Source: Methylobacterium sp.
GTDB lineage: Bacteria; Pseudomonadota; Alphaproteobacteria; Rhizobiales; Beijerinckiaceae
NCBI GenBank assembly: GCA_013823325.1
Contig: PNLY01000001.1
Coordinates: forward strand, 104,319-168,318
Direction of reading: 5' to 3'
Length of the DNA stretch: 64,000 nt
The translations under genes and the position numbers were made by a program. Positions 34,755 to 43,868 of the stretch are shown here, in pieces; position 1 is the stretch's first letter, and each line of letters starts with the position of its first letter. The notes beneath the pieces were generated by a model. The model worked only from the letters and a program-made list of their open reading frames with translations, was not told the origin of the DNA and searched no databases.

Positions 34755-36044
34755 ATGAGTCAGATCTTCCCGCCAGCCAGTTCGACTGCCTCGAATGCTC
34801 CGTCCGTGCGGGCAAACGAGCCCGCGGCAGTTGGGACCCTTCGGATCACCGGCGCGGTCTGCCTGGTGCTGATGCCGCTCGTCATGTGGCTGGCGAACCG
34901 TTCGGCCCCGCTCATGCTGGGGCTTGCCGCCACGGCCTTCCTGGGCGCTGGGCTGCTGGCGCAGCCGGCTTCGGCAGTTCTCGCGCGCCTGCGCGCCTTG
35001 CTCGCCACGCCGCTGGCCCTGACCGTCGCCGCATTCCTCGCCTGGGCGCTGGTCTCGATCAGCTGGAGCCACAAGGTGGTTCCGTCCCTTGAGTTCTGGG
35101 CGGAGCTGGTGCTGCCGATGGCCTTTGCGCTCGCGATCGCCGTGTCGGGCCAATGGCGCCCGACACCGGCGCTTCTACGCGCGCTGGCCGCCACGATCAT
35201 TCTGGCCGCCGGGCTGCTGGTGTTCGAGCTCGCCTCCGGCTTGTCCCAGCGCATGGCCCTTGGCACCGGCAAGATGATGGGCTTCATCTTCAACCGCCCG
35301 ACCATTGTGCTGTTCCTGCTGGCCGTGCCGGTGGTCCATGCGCTCTGGTCGAGACCGTCTTCGCCGACGCTGGACCGGCTCTTGGCAGCGATCCTGACCC
35401 TCGCGGTCGCGACCCTGGTGATCCGGGCCGAGAGCGGTGCGGCACGGCTCGGCTTCGCCGTCCTGACCCTCTGCTGGCTCCTGGCCAGCGTCGCGCCGCG
35501 GCTCGCCTCGGCGCTGGTCGCGAGCGTCTTCGTCCTGACGATGGCGATCGCGCCCGTGCTCGGGCCGAGCGCCGAGCGCTTTTTGCCTTCCATGATCCTT
35601 AATCGCTTCAACGCGATGACCGGCCAGGCCCGCATCGACATCTGGCAGAGCTTCGGCGAGGTGGCGCGCGCCAGGCCGCTCGCCGGCGCCGGCTTCGGCA
35701 CCTCGGCGACGATGCATGAACACCCGGTCGCGGCGCAGGTCTCGCCGGAACACCGGACCCTGTTGGCGGCGAGCCATCCGCATGACATGCCGCTGCAGGC
35801 CTGGGCCGAAACCGGCGTGGTCGGCGCCGGTCTGCTCACCTTGGCCGGCCTGCTGCTGCTGGCCAGGTTGCGGCGCCTGCCGGCGACAGAGCAGGCGCCG
35901 CGGCTCGCCTTGTTCGCGGCCGCCTTCTCGATCGCCACTGTCGGGCACGGCGCCTGGCAGGGCTGGTGGATCGCCGGGCTCGGCGCCGCCATTCTCTTGT
36001 TCTGCAGGGATGCCGCGGCGCGGCAGGGGGAAAGCCATGGCTGA
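34755..36044 (+). CDS. O-antigen ligase family membrane protein (Wzy_C/RfaL-like)
   Basis: A 429-aa protein with about 10-11 hydrophobic segments and one long periplasmic loop. The Wzy_C hallmark ASHPHDMPLQAWAETGVVG, with the HxHxxxLQxWxExG pattern, lies near residue 336. Upstream, RFNAMTGQARIDIWQ resembles the R-rich loop of the family. Such proteins join O-antigen or another polysaccharide to lipid A core, or polymerise it. There are no other polysaccharide genes here. Its stop overlaps the gor start by 8 bp. Confidence 0.85.
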   Translation: MSQIFPPASSTASNAPSVRANEPAAVGTLRITGAVCLVLMPLVMWLANRSAPLMLGLAATAFLGAGLLAQPASAVLARLRALLATPLALTVAAFLAWALVSISWSHKVVPSLEFWAELVLPMAFALAIAVSGQWRPTPALLRALAATIILAAGLLVFELASGLSQRMALGTGKMMGFIFNRPTIVLFLLAVPVVHALWSRPSSPTLDRLLAAILTLAVATLVIRAESGAARLGFAVLTLCWLLASVAPRLASALVASVFVLTMAIAPVLGPSAERFLPSMILNRFNAMTGQARIDIWQSFGEVARARPLAGAGFGTSATMHEHPVAAQVSPEHRTLLAASHPHDMPLQAWAETGVVGAGLLTLAGLLLLARLRRLPATEQAPRLALFAAAFSIATVGHGAWQGWWIAGLGAAILLFCRDAAARQGESHG

Positions 36045-37410
36045 GTTCGACGTCGACCTCTTCGTCATCGGCGCGGGATCGGGCGGCACGCGCGCCGCCC
36101 GCATCGCCGCCGGCCATGGCGCCCGGGTGATGATCGCCGAGGAGGACCGCATCGGCGGCACCTGCGTCATCCGCGGCTGCGTCCCCAAGAAGCTCTTCGT
36201 CTATGCCAGCCGCTTCGCCGACGAGTTCGAGGACGCCGCCGGTTTCGGCTGGCGCGTCGGCAAGCCGGAGTTCGACTGGCCGACCTTACGCGATGCCGTC
36301 GCCAAGGAGGTGACGCGCCTCTCCGGTCTCTATCGCAAGGGGCTGGACGGTGCCGGCGTCGCGATCCGCGAGGAGCGCGCCGTCGTCACCGGGCCGCATG
36401 AGGTCAAGCTGCAGAAGAGCGGGCAGACGATCCGCGCCCGCCACATCCTCGTCGCGACCGGCGGCTACCCGGCCTTCGACCCGCCGATCCCCGGCGGCGA
36501 GCTCGGCATCTCCTCGAACGAGGTCTTCCATCTCCCGAGCCTGCCGAAGCGCATGCTGGTCATCGGCGGCGGCTATATCGCGCTCGAGTTCGCCAGCGTC
36601 TTCGCCCGGCTCGGCGTCGCCGTCACGCTGCTGCATCGCGGCGACAATGTCCTGCGCGGCTTCGACGAGGATTTGCGCACCCGCCTGCGCGACGCGCTGG
36701 GCCATGCCGGGATCACCCTACGCCTCGGCTGCACCGTCGACCGCATCGAACTGCTGCCGGACGGCACGCGCCGGGCCCATTGCGCCCATGGCGCGCCGAT
36801 CGATGCCGATGTCGTGCTGGTCGCGACCGGCCGCCGCCCGAACACGGCCGGGCTCGGCCTGGAAGCCGCCGGCGTCAAGCTCGGCCCGGCCGGCCAGGTG
36901 CTGGTCGATGCTGCCTCGCTCTCCAATGTCCCGTCGATCGCCGCGGTCGGCGACGTCACCGACCGCGTCAACCTGACCCCGGTTGCGATCCGCGAGGGCC
37001 ACGCCTTCGCCGACTCCACCTTCGGCGGCAAGCCGTGGACCATGGACCACAGCCTCGTCGCCTCCGCGGTCTTCACCACGCCGGAGCTCGGCACCGTCGG
37101 CCTTACCGAGCAGCAGGCCCTCGCGACAGGCCGCGAGCTGCGCATCTTCGAGACCGGGTTCCGGCCGATGAAGGCGACGATCTCCGGTCGCGACGAGCGC
37201 ATCTACATGAAGCTGATCGTCGATGCGCAGACTGACAAGGTGATCGGAGTGCACATCCTCGGCCATGATGCCGGAGAGATCATCCAGTCGGTCGCCATCG
37301 CCGTCACCATGGGCGCGACCAAGGCCGATTTCGACCGCACCATCGCCCTGCATCCGAGCGCGGCTGAGGAGCTCGTCACGATGCGCACGCCGCGCAAGAG
37401 CGCGCTGTAG
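36037..37410 (+). CDS. gor: Glutathione-disulfide reductase
   Basis: The ATG at 36037 gives 457 aa; longer open frames upstream lie inside the ligase gene. The FAD motif GAGSGGTRAAR is followed by the redox disulfide GGTCVIRGCVPKK, the NADPH motif VIGGGYIALEFASVF, and the C-terminal His in HPSAAEELVTMR. It keeps glutathione reduced in the cytoplasm, using NADPH. Within the NADPH site the Arg-Gly set (LHRGDNVLRGFD) fits glutathione reductase. It overlaps the O-antigen ligase gene by 8 bp. Confidence 0.94.
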   Translation: MAEFDVDLFVIGAGSGGTRAARIAAGHGARVMIAEEDRIGGTCVIRGCVPKKLFVYASRFADEFEDAAGFGWRVGKPEFDWPTLRDAVAKEVTRLSGLYRKGLDGAGVAIREERAVVTGPHEVKLQKSGQTIRARHILVATGGYPAFDPPIPGGELGISSNEVFHLPSLPKRMLVIGGGYIALEFASVFARLGVAVTLLHRGDNVLRGFDEDLRTRLRDALGHAGITLRLGCTVDRIELLPDGTRRAHCAHGAPIDADVVLVATGRRPNTAGLGLEAAGVKLGPAGQVLVDAASLSNVPSIAAVGDVTDRVNLTPVAIREGHAFADSTFGGKPWTMDHSLVASAVFTTPELGTVGLTEQQALATGRELRIFETGFRPMKATISGRDERIYMKLIVDAQTDKVIGVHILGHDAGEIIQSVAIAVTMGATKADFDRTIALHPSAAEELVTMRTPRKSAL

Positions 37411-37428
37411 TCGCGCACGGCGCCAGCG

Positions 37429-38157
37429 CTACTTCTTGCAGACGAAGATGCGATCGAGGCCTTGCAGGTCGAGGCCGTGCTTCTCGGTCAGCCGGTGGCG
37501 CTCGCCTTCCTCCGGCGTGAAGCGGATCTCGTCGACGCTGAAGCCGACTGCTGCGAGCTTGTCGGGGAAGTCGCGGCCATAGAGCCGCACATGGTCCCAG
37601 CCGCAGATGCGCTCGATCTCGGCCGCCGGCATGCCCGGCGGCGGCTCCCAGGTCTTGGCTCTGTTCTGGTCGAGCGGCACGGAAAAGAAGGCGGTGCCGC
37701 CCGGCTTCAGCACCCGGAAGCACTCCTGCATGCCCTTGGCGTCGGCCGGGACATGCTCGAGGATGTGGTGGCAGATCAGATAGTCGAAATGCCCGTCGCC
37801 GAACTGGATGTTGGTGATGTCGACGACGGCATTGGCGACGCGGCTGAGCTTGACGTCGCCGGCGACGTAGTTCGGGTTGTCCTTCCAGAGCCGGAAGAAC
37901 GGCCGCTCCGGCGAAAAGTGCAGCAGCGCCTTGCCGTTCATCTCGATGCCGTTGCGGCGCAGATAGAGCCCCATGATCCGGTCGCGCTCCTTCGAGGAGC
38001 AGTTGGGGCAGCGCGCCTCCGGGCGGGGGCCGACATCGAGGAAGCGGCCTTCATAACCGCAGATCGTGCACTGCCGCGCCGGCCGCGCCTGCAGGAACTG
38101 CCCGGGCTTGCGCATGGCGGCGCGCGCATATTCCTGGGCGAAGACGCTGAGATTCAT
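37429..38157 (-). CDS. SAM-dependent methyltransferase with N-terminal zinc-binding motif
   Basis: A 242-aa protein. Residues about 27-60 hold two CxxC pairs (CTICGYEG and CPNCSSKERDR), likely a zinc knuckle. The methyltransferase core follows, with degenerate motif I (LLHFSPERPF), VDITNIQFGDGHFDYLICHH as motif II, and VLKPGGTAFFSVP as motif IV. It belongs to the class I Methyltransf_11-like group. The substrate is unknown. It is convergent with gor, with only 18 bp between the stops. Confidence 0.83.
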   Translation of the reverse strand: MNLSVFAQEYARAAMRKPGQFLQARPARQCTICGYEGRFLDVGPRPEARCPNCSSKERDRIMGLYLRRNGIEMNGKALLHFSPERPFFRLWKDNPNYVAGDVKLSRVANAVVDITNIQFGDGHFDYLICHHILEHVPADAKGMQECFRVLKPGGTAFFSVPLDQNRAKTWEPPPGMPAAEIERICGWDHVRLYGRDFPDKLAAVGFSVDEIRFTPEEGERHRLTEKHGLDLQGLDRIFVCKK

Positions 38158-38309
38158 GGACTGACCGAGCGGAACGACGAAAGGACAGGTTCCGGCTAGT
38201 GGGGCAGGGCAATGCTGTCAACGGCGCGAGCTGTCCTGCCCCTCTCCCATCGTCATCGAAAATCGTGTCGCCACAGACGATCGTGGTCTCGAAGCCATGG
38301 CCATGCAGA

Positions 38310-38525
38310 TCATTCTCCCCGATCAGAGGGGCGGCTGTCATAAATCAGGCTTGCATCATTCAGTCCAACGTCGCGCGCCATATGGGGGCTCAGCCCCTCG
38401 TGGTCGAGGCGATCGTCGAGCGCGACCAGGCGGTTGCGCCGGAACCGGCGAATAGCGGCCAACAGCACCTCCAACACGGGCGAGACGATGACATATCCAT
38501 TGCTTCTGCTGATTTCGGCCGACAT
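38310..38525 (-). CDS. Small DUF1127-like protein
   Basis: An ATG at 38525 with GGGAG 7 nt upstream gives 71 aa. The second half, RRFRRNRLVALDDRLDHEGLSPHMARDVGL, resembles the DUF1127 pattern (an Arg-rich helix, then LDD..L.DIGL). Small DUF1127 proteins bind RNA or act in phosphate and stress responses in related bacteria. It is divergent from the LysR gene, with 98 bp between the starts. The match is short and could be chance. Confidence 0.55.
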   Translation of the reverse strand: MSAEISRSNGYVIVSPVLEVLLAAIRRFRRNRLVALDDRLDHEGLSPHMARDVGLNDASLIYDSRPSDRGE

Positions 38526-38623
38526 GATGCGGCTCCCGGGGTGGATTTCGCTTGCCTCCAGGGATGCCGCCGATCAGTCCTTGGGACAAACTGGATTTCA
38601 CGCCTGATGCATAAGGTCAGCTG

Positions 38624-39595
38624 ATGAGTGGCATCGTGACCGGCCTGCCGCCGCTCAGTGCCGTCCGGGCCTTCGAGGCGGCGGCGCGCCATGGCAGCTT
38701 CACCCGCGCCGCGGCCGAGCTCGGCATGACGCAGGCTGCGGTCAGCTATCAGATCAAGCTGTTGGAGGAGCGTCTCGGCCTGCCGCTGTTCCAGCGCCAA
38801 GCCCGCCGCGTCGTCCTGACCGAGGCCGGCGAGCGCTTGGCCTCGTCGGTGATGGAGTCCTTCGACGGGTTGCGCGCGGCCTTCGCCGCGGTGACGCAGA
38901 CGGCCGAAGGCGTGCTCTCGATCCAGGCGCTGCCGACCATCGCCTCGAACTGGCTGGTGCCGCGGCTCGGCCTGTTCCAGTGCGAGAACCCCGGGCTGGC
39001 GGTGCGGATGACCACGAAGGTCGGCCCCAGCGACCCGCAGGCCGACGATTGCGACGTCGTCATTCGGCGCGGCAGCGGTCAGTGGCCGGGGCTGGAGGCG
39101 CATTGGCTGATGAAGAGCGAGTTCACCCCGCTCTGCGGGCCGAACCTGTTTCGCGATCTCGGCCGCCCGCCGCTGCCGGCCGACCTGTTGCGCGTAAAAC
39201 GCATCGGCAAGACGGAAGCCTGGGACCGCTGGTTCGCTGCGGCCGGCGTCAATTCCAAGGACACGTCGGGCGAGGCGCCCTTCGACCTCGCCGTGCAGCA
39301 GCTTGAGGTCACGGCCGCGCTCGCCGGCAATGGCGCGGCCATGTGCTCGCCGGTCTTCTTTCGGCGCGAGCTTTGTGACGGGCTGTTGATCCAGCCCTTC
39401 GACCTGATGCTCGACGGCGGCTATGATTATTGGCTGACCTATCCCGCGCGGCGCCGGACTGCGCGCAAGATCAGCGTGTTCCGCGACTGGCTGCTGGAGC
39501 AGGCGCGCGAGCCAGCGCCTATTTCGTCAGTCCCTTCTTCGCCAGCCAGTCCTGGATCAGCTGAGCGACAGCCAGATTATTCTTGTCCATCATGA
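38624..39595 (+). CDS. LysR-family transcriptional regulator (GcvA-like)
   Basis: A 323-aa regulator. The N-terminal helix-turn-helix is ARHGSFTRAAAELGMTQAAV with the following SYQIKLLEERLGLPLF. The effector domain begins near residue 92 and has the GcvA-like block AIGVN-type strands (LSIQALPTIASNWLVPRL). Its 3' 77 bp overlap the 3' end of the convergent esterase gene. Targets could be the divergent small gene or the esterase. No clear T-N11-A site was singled out. Confidence 0.9.
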   Translation: MSGIVTGLPPLSAVRAFEAAARHGSFTRAAAELGMTQAAVSYQIKLLEERLGLPLFQRQARRVVLTEAGERLASSVMESFDGLRAAFAAVTQTAEGVLSIQALPTIASNWLVPRLGLFQCENPGLAVRMTTKVGPSDPQADDCDVVIRRGSGQWPGLEAHWLMKSEFTPLCGPNLFRDLGRPPLPADLLRVKRIGKTEAWDRWFAAAGVNSKDTSGEAPFDLAVQQLEVTAALAGNGAAMCSPVFFRRELCDGLLIQPFDLMLDGGYDYWLTYPARRRTARKISVFRDWLLEQAREPAPISSVPSSPASPGSAERQPDYSCPS

Positions 39596-40556
39596 GCATG
39601 TGCGAATTGCCGGTGATGCCGACGGCGGGCAGGTTGACGACATCGACCGAGCCGCCCGCTGCCGTGATCTTGTCGCCGAAATCGGTCGCGGTCTTGCGAA
39701 TGGTCGGCCAGCGCGCGTCCTGTTCGATATAATCGCCGAAGACCATCAGGACGGGGATGTCTTTGAGCGCCGCCGCCTTGGCCGGATCGCCGATGCCGGC
39801 AGGCTCGACCGCGATCAGCGCCTTGACCTTGTCGGGCCGCGCCTGCGCCACCTTGAAGCCGAACTGGCCGGACTGGCTGTGGAACGAGATCACGCAGGGG
39901 CAGACCTTGTCGACCTCGGCGATATAGGCGTCGATGATCATCTGGTCGGTCGAGGTCCAGCGCGGCACGATCTGCTTGACGAAATTGTCGTAGCCCTCGG
40001 CCGGAAACTGGCTGCCCGGCAGATATTTGCGCTTGGCCGGGTCGGCGTCGTAGCCGCCGCCGGCGCCGATGCGGAAGCGCTCGAACGGGTTCGCCGTGGT
40101 CAGGAACAGCGGCTCGCCGGGGATCACGTCGGGGTACATCGCCCAGCCCGAGCGACCGCGCTCGACCGCGTCGGAGTTGTAGACCGACCAGCCCTTGCGC
40201 AGGAAGAATTCGAGCCAGCCCTGGCGGCCGTCCGGCGTCGTCTCGTAGTTGACGCCGGTCATGCCGCCGCCATGCCAGAGGAGCAGCGGCACCGAGCCCT
40301 TCTCGTTCTGCGGCAGGAAGTACTGCACATACATCTGCCCGGTCTGGTAGGTGCCGTTCGGGTCGACACGGGCGGGCGTGCCGCCGGGCGTGAACATCAC
40401 GTCCTTCACCGGTCGCCCGGAAATCTCGACCAGCTTGCCGCCGACATGGAAGGAGCCCATCCCGCGCAGGGAAATCGGCTCCTGCGCCTGCTGGGCCTGT
40501 GCCGTACCGAAGCTACAGGCCAGGCCGAAAGCGGCCGCCAGAACGTGACGTCTCAT
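39519..40556 (-). CDS. Exported alpha/beta-hydrolase (esterase)
   Basis: GGGAGGAACC fixes the ATG at 40556, giving 345 aa; the frame opens 45 codons earlier. A signal peptide ends near AQA-Q. The oxyanion motif HGGG is at 95-98, the nucleophile elbow is SFHSQSGQFG with S228 (S-x-S-x-G), an acid is likely at E251 (VEPAG) and the His at H319 in GNSHMLMMDKNN. It should hydrolyse small esters in the periplasm. Its stop lies 77 bp inside the convergent LysR gene, so the two mRNAs overlap. Confidence 0.87.
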   Translation of the reverse strand: MRRHVLAAAFGLACSFGTAQAQQAQEPISLRGMGSFHVGGKLVEISGRPVKDVMFTPGGTPARVDPNGTYQTGQMYVQYFLPQNEKGSVPLLLWHGGGMTGVNYETTPDGRQGWLEFFLRKGWSVYNSDAVERGRSGWAMYPDVIPGEPLFLTTANPFERFRIGAGGGYDADPAKRKYLPGSQFPAEGYDNFVKQIVPRWTSTDQMIIDAYIAEVDKVCPCVISFHSQSGQFGFKVAQARPDKVKALIAVEPAGIGDPAKAAALKDIPVLMVFGDYIEQDARWPTIRKTATDFGDKITAAGGSVDVVNLPAVGITGNSHMLMMDKNNLAVAQLIQDWLAKKGLTK

Positions 40557-40978
40557 GGTTCCTCCCGTCGCCGCGACCGGCGTTGTTGGTTGCGCGGCCA
40601 TCTTCGGCCGCGCCGCACGAGCGAGACAATGGTGTTTGCGGGCAGGTGTGAAATGCAAATGCCGGGGAGATTGATGCAGGGAGCGGATCAAAGGGGGGTG
40701 GTGCGTGACAGGCGGCTGCCCTCGTATGATTCAAAATCTCAACCAGTTGAATTAGGGGCTGAGCGGCTTGAATCGATATGGCAGGCGCCGGAATCTCCGC
40801 GGCAGCGGATCGCGCCAAGCGCCTGAGCCGATTCGCCCTTTTCGCACCACTTGGCGGAGTCGGGCCGCCCGTCCTTGCCGTAACGGTGGTCAGCGGCAGC
40901 TTGCGGGTGTATAGGCCCCCCTTCGCGCCAAGATGAGGTTAACGCAGGCGCGATGCGTGAAATCAGGAGCTAAGACCC
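40557..40978. other. Intergenic region between esterase and DAHP synthase
   Basis: These 422 bases hold no convincing gene. ATTCAA (40729-40734) and TTGAAT (40747-40752) form a spaced dyad in an A+T-rich patch that could be an operator. An AGGAG site at 40966-40970 serves the DAHP synthase. No aromatic-amino-acid leader peptide is visible. Confidence 0.45.
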
Positions 40979-42364
40979 ATGTCCGAGCGGTGGACGCCCG
41001 AGAGCTGGAGGGCAAAGCCCGTCCAGCAGATGCCGGAATATCCGGATCAGGCAGCCTTGAAGGCGGTTGAGCAGCAGCTCGCCGGCTTTCCGCCGCTGGT
41101 TTTTGCGGGCGAGGCGCGCAAGCTCAAACGGGCGTTGAGCAAGGTCGCGGCTGGCGAGGCCTTCCTGCTGCAGGGCGGCGATTGCGCGGAGAGCTTCGCC
41201 GAGCATTCGGCCGACAACATCCGCGACTTCTTCCGGCTGTTCCTGCAGATGGCGGTGGTGCTGACCTTCGCCGGCGGTTCGCCGGTGGTGAAGGTCGGCC
41301 GCATCGCCGGCCAGTTCGCCAAGCCGCGCTCGGCGCCGAACGAGAAGATCGGCGACGTCGAACTGCCGAGCTACAAGGGCGACATCATCAACGACAACGA
41401 GTTCACGGCGGAGTCGCGGATTCCCGACCCGCGCCGGCAGCTCGAGGCTTACAGGCAGTCGGCGGCGACGCTTAACTTGATCCGCGCCTTCGCGACCGGC
41501 GGCTACGCCAATCTCGACAACGCGCATCGCTGGATGCTCGGCTTCGTCAAGGATTCACCGCAGTCGCATCGCTATCAGGAATTGGGCGACCGCATCACCG
41601 AGTCGCTCGACTTCATGCGCGCCATCGGTGTGGATCCCGAAACGCATCCCGAGATGCGGACGACGGATTTCTACACCAGCCACGAGGCGCTGCTGCTCGG
41701 CTACGAGCAGGCCCTGACCCGTGTCGACTCGACCAGCGGCGACTGGTACGCCACCTCCGGCCATATGGTCTGGATCGGTGATCGCACCCGCCAGCTCGAC
41801 CACGCCCATGTCGAGTACTTCCGCGGCATCAAGAACCCGATCGGCCTGAAATGCGGCCCGTCCCTCAAGCCGGACGAGCTGCTCAAGTTGATCGACGCGC
41901 TCGATCCGCAGAACCAGGCTGGCCGCCTCGTCCTGATCGGCCGCTTCGGCGCCGACAAGGTCTTCGACCACCTGCCGGCTTTGGTGCGCGCCACCAAGCG
42001 GGAAGGGCGCAACGTCGTCTGGTCGTGCGATCCCATGCACGGCAACACGGTCAAGGCGGCGAGCGGCTACAAGACCCGTCCGTTCGACCTGATCCTGACC
42101 GAGGTGAAGAATTTCTTCGCCGTGCATCAGGCGGAAGGAACCCATGCCGGCGGCCTGCACCTGGAGATGACCGGCAAGAACGTCACCGAGTGCACCGGTG
42201 GTGCCCGCGGCATGACCGATGCCGATCTCAACGACCGCTACCACACGGTCTGCGATCCGCGCCTCAATGCCGAGCAGGCGCTGGAGCTCGCCTTCCTCGT
42301 CGCCGAGCTGGTCAAGCGCGAGCGCTCCGGCCGAGCCCGGCCCGAGGTCGAAGCGGCCGAGTGA
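40979..42364 (+). CDS. 3-deoxy-7-phosphoheptulonate synthase, class II (plant/mycobacterial type)
   Basis: A 461-aa class II DAHP synthase, the usual length for the type. Signature blocks are [52 protein letters not shown] and [15 protein letters not shown], which include the metal ligands and phosphate sites. It condenses phosphoenolpyruvate and erythrose-4-phosphate to start the shikimate pathway. It stands alone and ends in a very strong terminator. Confidence 0.96.
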   Translation: MSERWTPESWRAKPVQQMPEYPDQAALKAVEQQLAGFPPLVFAGEARKLKRALSKVAAGEAFLLQGGDCAESFAEHSADNIRDFFRLFLQMAVVLTFAGGSPVVKVGRIAGQFAKPRSAPNEKIGDVELPSYKGDIINDNEFTAESRIPDPRRQLEAYRQSAATLNLIRAFATGGYANLDNAHRWMLGFVKDSPQSHRYQELGDRITESLDFMRAIGVDPETHPEMRTTDFYTSHEALLLGYEQALTRVDSTSGDWYATSGHMVWIGDRTRQLDHAHVEYFRGIKNPIGLKCGPSLKPDELLKLIDALDPQNQAGRLVLIGRFGADKVFDHLPALVRATKREGRNVVWSCDPMHGNTVKAASGYKTRPFDLILTEVKNFFAVHQAEGTHAGGLHLEMTGKNVTECTGGARGMTDADLNDRYHTVCDPRLNAEQALELAFLVAELVKRERSGRARPEVEAAE

Positions 42365-42390
42365 GCCGCAAGGGCCTCACCAAAAAATTA

Positions 42391-42419
42391 GGGCCGCGGC
42401 ATCGCCGCGGCCCTTTTTT
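42391..42419 (+). terminator. Strong intrinsic terminator after DAHP synthase
   Basis: A 10-bp perfect G+C stem, GGGCCGCGGC (42391-42400) with GCCGCGGCCC (42404-42413), has a 3-nt loop and six T (42414-42419). The AAAAAATTA before it makes it work for the opposite strand as well. Confidence 0.95.
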
Positions 42420-42440
42420 GTTGTCCGGTGATCCGAGCCG

Positions 42441-43328
42441 TCAGAACTTCAGCGCGGCGGCGATGCGGCCGGTGTTGACCGTCGTCGTCGTGCCCTCGAC
42501 CTCCGCGAAGCGGACGAATTGGTACTCCGCGCGCAGGAACAGGTTGTCGGTCAGGGCCCAGTCGACGCCGGCACCGGCGCTAAGGCCGAAGGAGTAGGTG
42601 TTCTTCTTGCTGCCGCCGACGATGGACGGATTGGTCGGCGTATAGCCGGTGGCGTAGCTTGCTTCGGTCGCGCCGCTCACCGGATTGGTGCGGGTGAAGT
42701 ACCAGGTCGATTGGATCGTCGAGTTCGTGTTGAAACGGCCGACCGCGCCGCCGAATGTGGCATAGGGCATGATGCGCCCATAGGCCCAGCCCATGCGCAG
42801 CCGCAGCGTCGCATAGTCGTTCAGCTTGGCGCTCTGGTTGGTCGTCATCCGGATATCGTTGACGGCGCCGTCCGAGGTGGAAGCGCGCCGTCCGATATAG
42901 TCGTCGACGCGGTAATTGTGCCCGGATCGGGTGTAGTCGGCCTCGATGCCGAGAACGACATCGTCGAAGAGGTAATTATAGCCGATGATGCCGAAGAACT
43001 GCGCGCCGCTGTCGCGCTTCTCCGGCAGGTTGCCCACCCATGAGCCGAGATTGTTCTCCACGCCGAGCGCCGTGTTGCGGAAGGCGTAGTTCGCCAGTTC
43101 CTGCAGGCCTTCGCCGGGTTTGAACTTGGTGTCGGAGACACCCGCGCCGCCCCCGAGATAGAATCCGGACCAGTCGAAGCGGCCGCCTTCGAACATCGAT
43201 GGCGCCTCGACCGGCTGTTCGATCTGCGAGCCCCTGAGATAGTCGGCGCCCTGCGCCGCCTGCGGCAGCGCCAGCGTGCAGGCCATCGCGACGACGGGGG
43301 CGAGGGCGGCGATTGATGCAGCACGCAT
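42441..43328 (-). CDS. Outer-membrane beta-barrel protein
   Basis: Starting at the ATG at 43328, the 295-aa precursor has a signal peptide (VVAMACTLALPQAAQG, cut before AD). The mature part opens with FDWSGFYLGGGAGVSD, shows strands with alternating hydrophobic residues (LGIEADYTRSG, NDYATLRLRMGWAYGRIMP) and ends in IAAALKF with the terminal Phe required for barrel assembly. It is longer than the barrel at 16063 and has Thr/Asn-rich loops. It is Omp25/porin-like with an uncertain function. Confidence 0.88.
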   Translation of the reverse strand: MRAASIAALAPVVAMACTLALPQAAQGADYLRGSQIEQPVEAPSMFEGGRFDWSGFYLGGGAGVSDTKFKPGEGLQELANYAFRNTALGVENNLGSWVGNLPEKRDSGAQFFGIIGYNYLFDDVVLGIEADYTRSGHNYRVDDYIGRRASTSDGAVNDIRMTTNQSAKLNDYATLRLRMGWAYGRIMPYATFGGAVGRFNTNSTIQSTWYFTRTNPVSGATEASYATGYTPTNPSIVGGSKKNTYSFGLSAGAGVDWALTDNLFLRAEYQFVRFAEVEGTTTTVNTGRIAAALKF

Positions 43329-43497
43329 CGCGTGTCTCTCCGAGCAGCGGCCGAAGCAGCGGTTGCAGCGGCTCGGAGACGATTCATGCGCGGTTAACCC
43401 TAATACGCGGTTAATGCGGTTGCCGATCGGGCATGTCTCTGAAAAGGGTGCCTTGCGACGGACCCGCCGATTCCGGCTCGGGGCCGGAGGAGGGCGG

Positions 43498-43791
43498 ATG
43501 ATCCGGCACATCGTGTTCTTCACGGCCAAGCGGGCTGACGATGTCGAAACGATCCGGCGCCTGCTCGGCCGGCTCGGCGAGATCCCGCAGGCGCTCGCCT
43601 TCGAGGTCGCGGCCAATGCCAGGATCGATCCGATCGGCGAAGCCGCCGACATCGTCGTCTACGCCGAGTTCGTCGACGAGGCCGCGCTCGCCGCCTGGAA
43701 GGCGCATCCGCTCTATGACGAGACGACGCAGACGGTGCGTCCCTTGCGCGAACTGCGCTGGTCGGCCGATTTCCGCTCGATGCTCGCCTGA
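43498..43791 (+). CDS. Dabb-family (stress-responsive A/B barrel) protein
   Basis: GGAGGAGGGCGG leads to the ATG at 43498, giving 97 aa. The Dabb fold is a ferredoxin-like dimer; the hallmarks are MIRHIVFFTAK at the start, ADIVVYAEFVDEAALAAWKAHPLYDE in the middle and a closing strand. The usual form is HxxxxxK... with H4 and the HP near residue 73, present here. The family includes enzymes of polyketide cyclisation and stress proteins; a function is not suggested by context. Confidence 0.88.
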   Translation: MIRHIVFFTAKRADDVETIRRLLGRLGEIPQALAFEVAANARIDPIGEAADIVVYAEFVDEAALAAWKAHPLYDETTQTVRPLRELRWSADFRSMLA

Positions 43792-43868
43792 GCGCCCTTG
43801 CGAAAACGCAGGGGCGGGCCTGACGCCGCACCGTTGCTGGCGCGAGGGCCGCAAGCTACATCCAAGGC

